DNA from: JBEVEP01 sp040512755
GTDB lineage: Bacteria > Pseudomonadota > Alphaproteobacteria > Rhizobiales > Rhizobiaceae
Direction: 5' to 3'
Assembly (NCBI GenBank): GCA_040512755.1
Contig: JBEVEP010000412.1
Span: 1-5,788 of the forward strand
Length of the DNA stretch: 5,788 bases
The translations under genes and the position numbers were made by a program. The first letter of the stretch is position 1, and every line of letters starts with the position of its first letter. Below the pieces are notes generated by a model. It did not search any database. It worked only from the letters and a program-made list of their open reading frames with translations, and was not told the origin of the DNA. This document shows positions 5,342 through 5,788 of the stretch, in pieces.

Positions 5342-5470
5342 GGTGGCAGAGCCGGAGCGAAGCGCAGGTGAGGTCAGATGCGGAGTGCTGGGCGGAGCGC
5401 CCCGCCTAGCTGGGGCACCCCTCATCCGCCTTCGCTGCGCTCAGGCACCTTCTCCCACAGGGGGAGAAGG
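5342..5470. repeat. Palindromic repeat unit, copy 1 (left end missing)
   Basis: This copy starts at GGTGGC and runs through GAGCCGGAGCGAAGCGCAGG (5350-5369), a decayed central palindrome and CTCATCCGCCTTCGCTGCGC (5421-5440), ending in the terminal hairpin CCTTCTCCC (5448-5456)/GGGAGAAGG (5462-5470) with a 5-nt loop. Compared with copy 2 it lacks the left terminal hairpin, and the inner stem has mismatches (GATGCGGAGTG against CACCCCTCATC). The style resembles the dispersed, non-autonomous palindromic elements I associate with Rhizobiales genomes. Between the copies, 5471-5557 holds a small GCCGC/GCGGC stem near 5482-5497 and no gene. Frames across the repeats are artefacts of GC-rich palindromes. 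Confidence 0.8.
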
Positions 5471-5557
5471 GGTCGCCGGGGCGAAGGGGGAGCCGCTTCG
5501 CTGCGGCCGGCAATCACCACTGTTCGAGATTAGCTGAAGCGCTGATATCGCGCCTCC

Positions 5558-5704
5558 CCTTCTCCCCCTTGTGGGAGAAGGTGGCCGAGCCGGAGCGAAG
5601 CGCAGGTGAGGTCGGATGAGGGGTGCTGGACGGAGCGCAGCGCGCCAAGCTGGAACACCCCTCATCCGCCTTCGCTACGCTCAGGCACCTTCTCCCACAG
5701 GGGG
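5558..5704. repeat. Palindromic repeat unit, copy 2 (right end cut by an insertion sequence)
   Basis: The left terminal hairpin is CCTTCTCCC (5558-5566)/GGGAGAAGG (5573-5581) with a 6-nt loop. The central stem is a perfect 12 bp: GGATGAGGGGTG (5614-5625) with CACCCCTCATCC (5656-5667). The right terminal hairpin starts at CCTTCTCCC (5688-5696) but its second arm is missing: after ACAGGGGG the sequence changes to CCTGTTGCAC. The stretches 5580-5617 and 5661-5704 match copy 1 closely, at offsets of 238 and 240 bp. A whole unit would therefore be about 150 bp, a long palindrome capped by hairpins at both ends. Confidence 0.82.
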
Positions 5705-5788
5705 CCTGTTGCACAATTTTGCGATTGTGATTCACTCGTTCTGACAGGCGGGAGAAGTTGCGATGGCAGTGAAGCGAACGGGGCAGAT
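5703..5788 (+). mobile_element. Left end of an insertion sequence, partial
   Basis: Homology to repeat copy 1 stops within 5700-5704, where GGGGG is followed by CCTGTTGCAC instead of AGAAGG. The new sequence starts near GGCCTGTTGCAC, a type of end I associate with IS5/IS6-like elements, though I cannot name the family. A 6-bp inverted repeat CACAAT (5712-5717)/ATTGTG (5724-5729) lies just inside. About 60 nt in, a coding frame starts. The right end, the terminal repeat partner and the target duplication are outside the window. Confidence 0.62.
5763..5788 (+). CDS. Putative transposase, first 8 codons only
   Basis: ATG at 5763 is preceded by GGGAG with GGAG at 5751-5754, 8 nt upstream. The visible peptide is MAVKRTGQ and the frame stays open to the window edge. 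A basic N-terminus of this kind, some 60 nt inside an apparent insertion sequence end, suggests the transposase of the element, but eight residues cannot identify a family. Another product is possible. Confidence 0.5.

Noticed and set aside
5342..5704. CRISPR array suggested by repeated hairpins
   Set aside because: Only two copies about 240 bp apart with internal palindromes and no regular short spacers; this is a dispersed palindromic element.

Overview
The window looks like chromosome from a GC-rich alphaproteobacterium, most likely a Rhizobiales member (Mesorhizobium/Rhizobium-like). The evidence is the aerobic-type cobalamin genes cobO, cobD and cobC, a COG5350-type phosphatase, a DUF2189 membrane protein, and two kinds of palindromic intergenic repeats that I associate with rhizobial genomes. 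Genus assignment is an inference from sequence style, not a database match.

Layout. Positions 1-2819 are the end of a cobalamin (vitamin B12) locus. It holds the 3' end of cobO (+), convergent with cobD (-), whose start codon overlaps on the opposite strand the start codon of cobC (+). cobC is followed by a cysteine-based phosphatase gene that begins in an ATGA overlap with the cobC stop. CobC makes aminopropanol phosphate and CobD attaches it to adenosylcobyric acid, so the divergent pair encodes two consecutive steps. The phosphatase could act on a phosphorylated cobalamin intermediate, but that is untested.

Positions 2817-2958 are non-coding, with a palindromic rhizobial element and a strong terminator hairpin facing the minus strand. 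Positions 2974-4139 carry three small minus-strand genes of unknown function (107, 62 and 51 residues). The 51-residue one is a single-span membrane protein with a good ribosome-binding site and was found by direct reading. Positions 4140-4448 are a divergent intergenic region with candidate promoters and a striking 53-nt nested inverted repeat just upstream of a DUF2189 family multi-span membrane protein (4449-5264). That gene ends in a GC-rich terminator hairpin.

Positions 5342-5704 hold two copies of a long palindromic repeat unit. The right-hand terminal hairpin of the second copy is cut by the left end of an insertion sequence, whose putative transposase starts at 5763 and runs off the window.

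No CRISPR array, tRNA, rRNA, cobalamin riboswitch or clear novel multi-gene system was seen. The less ordinary items are the small membrane protein, the cobC-linked phosphatase, the leader inverted repeat and the repeat-targeted insertion.
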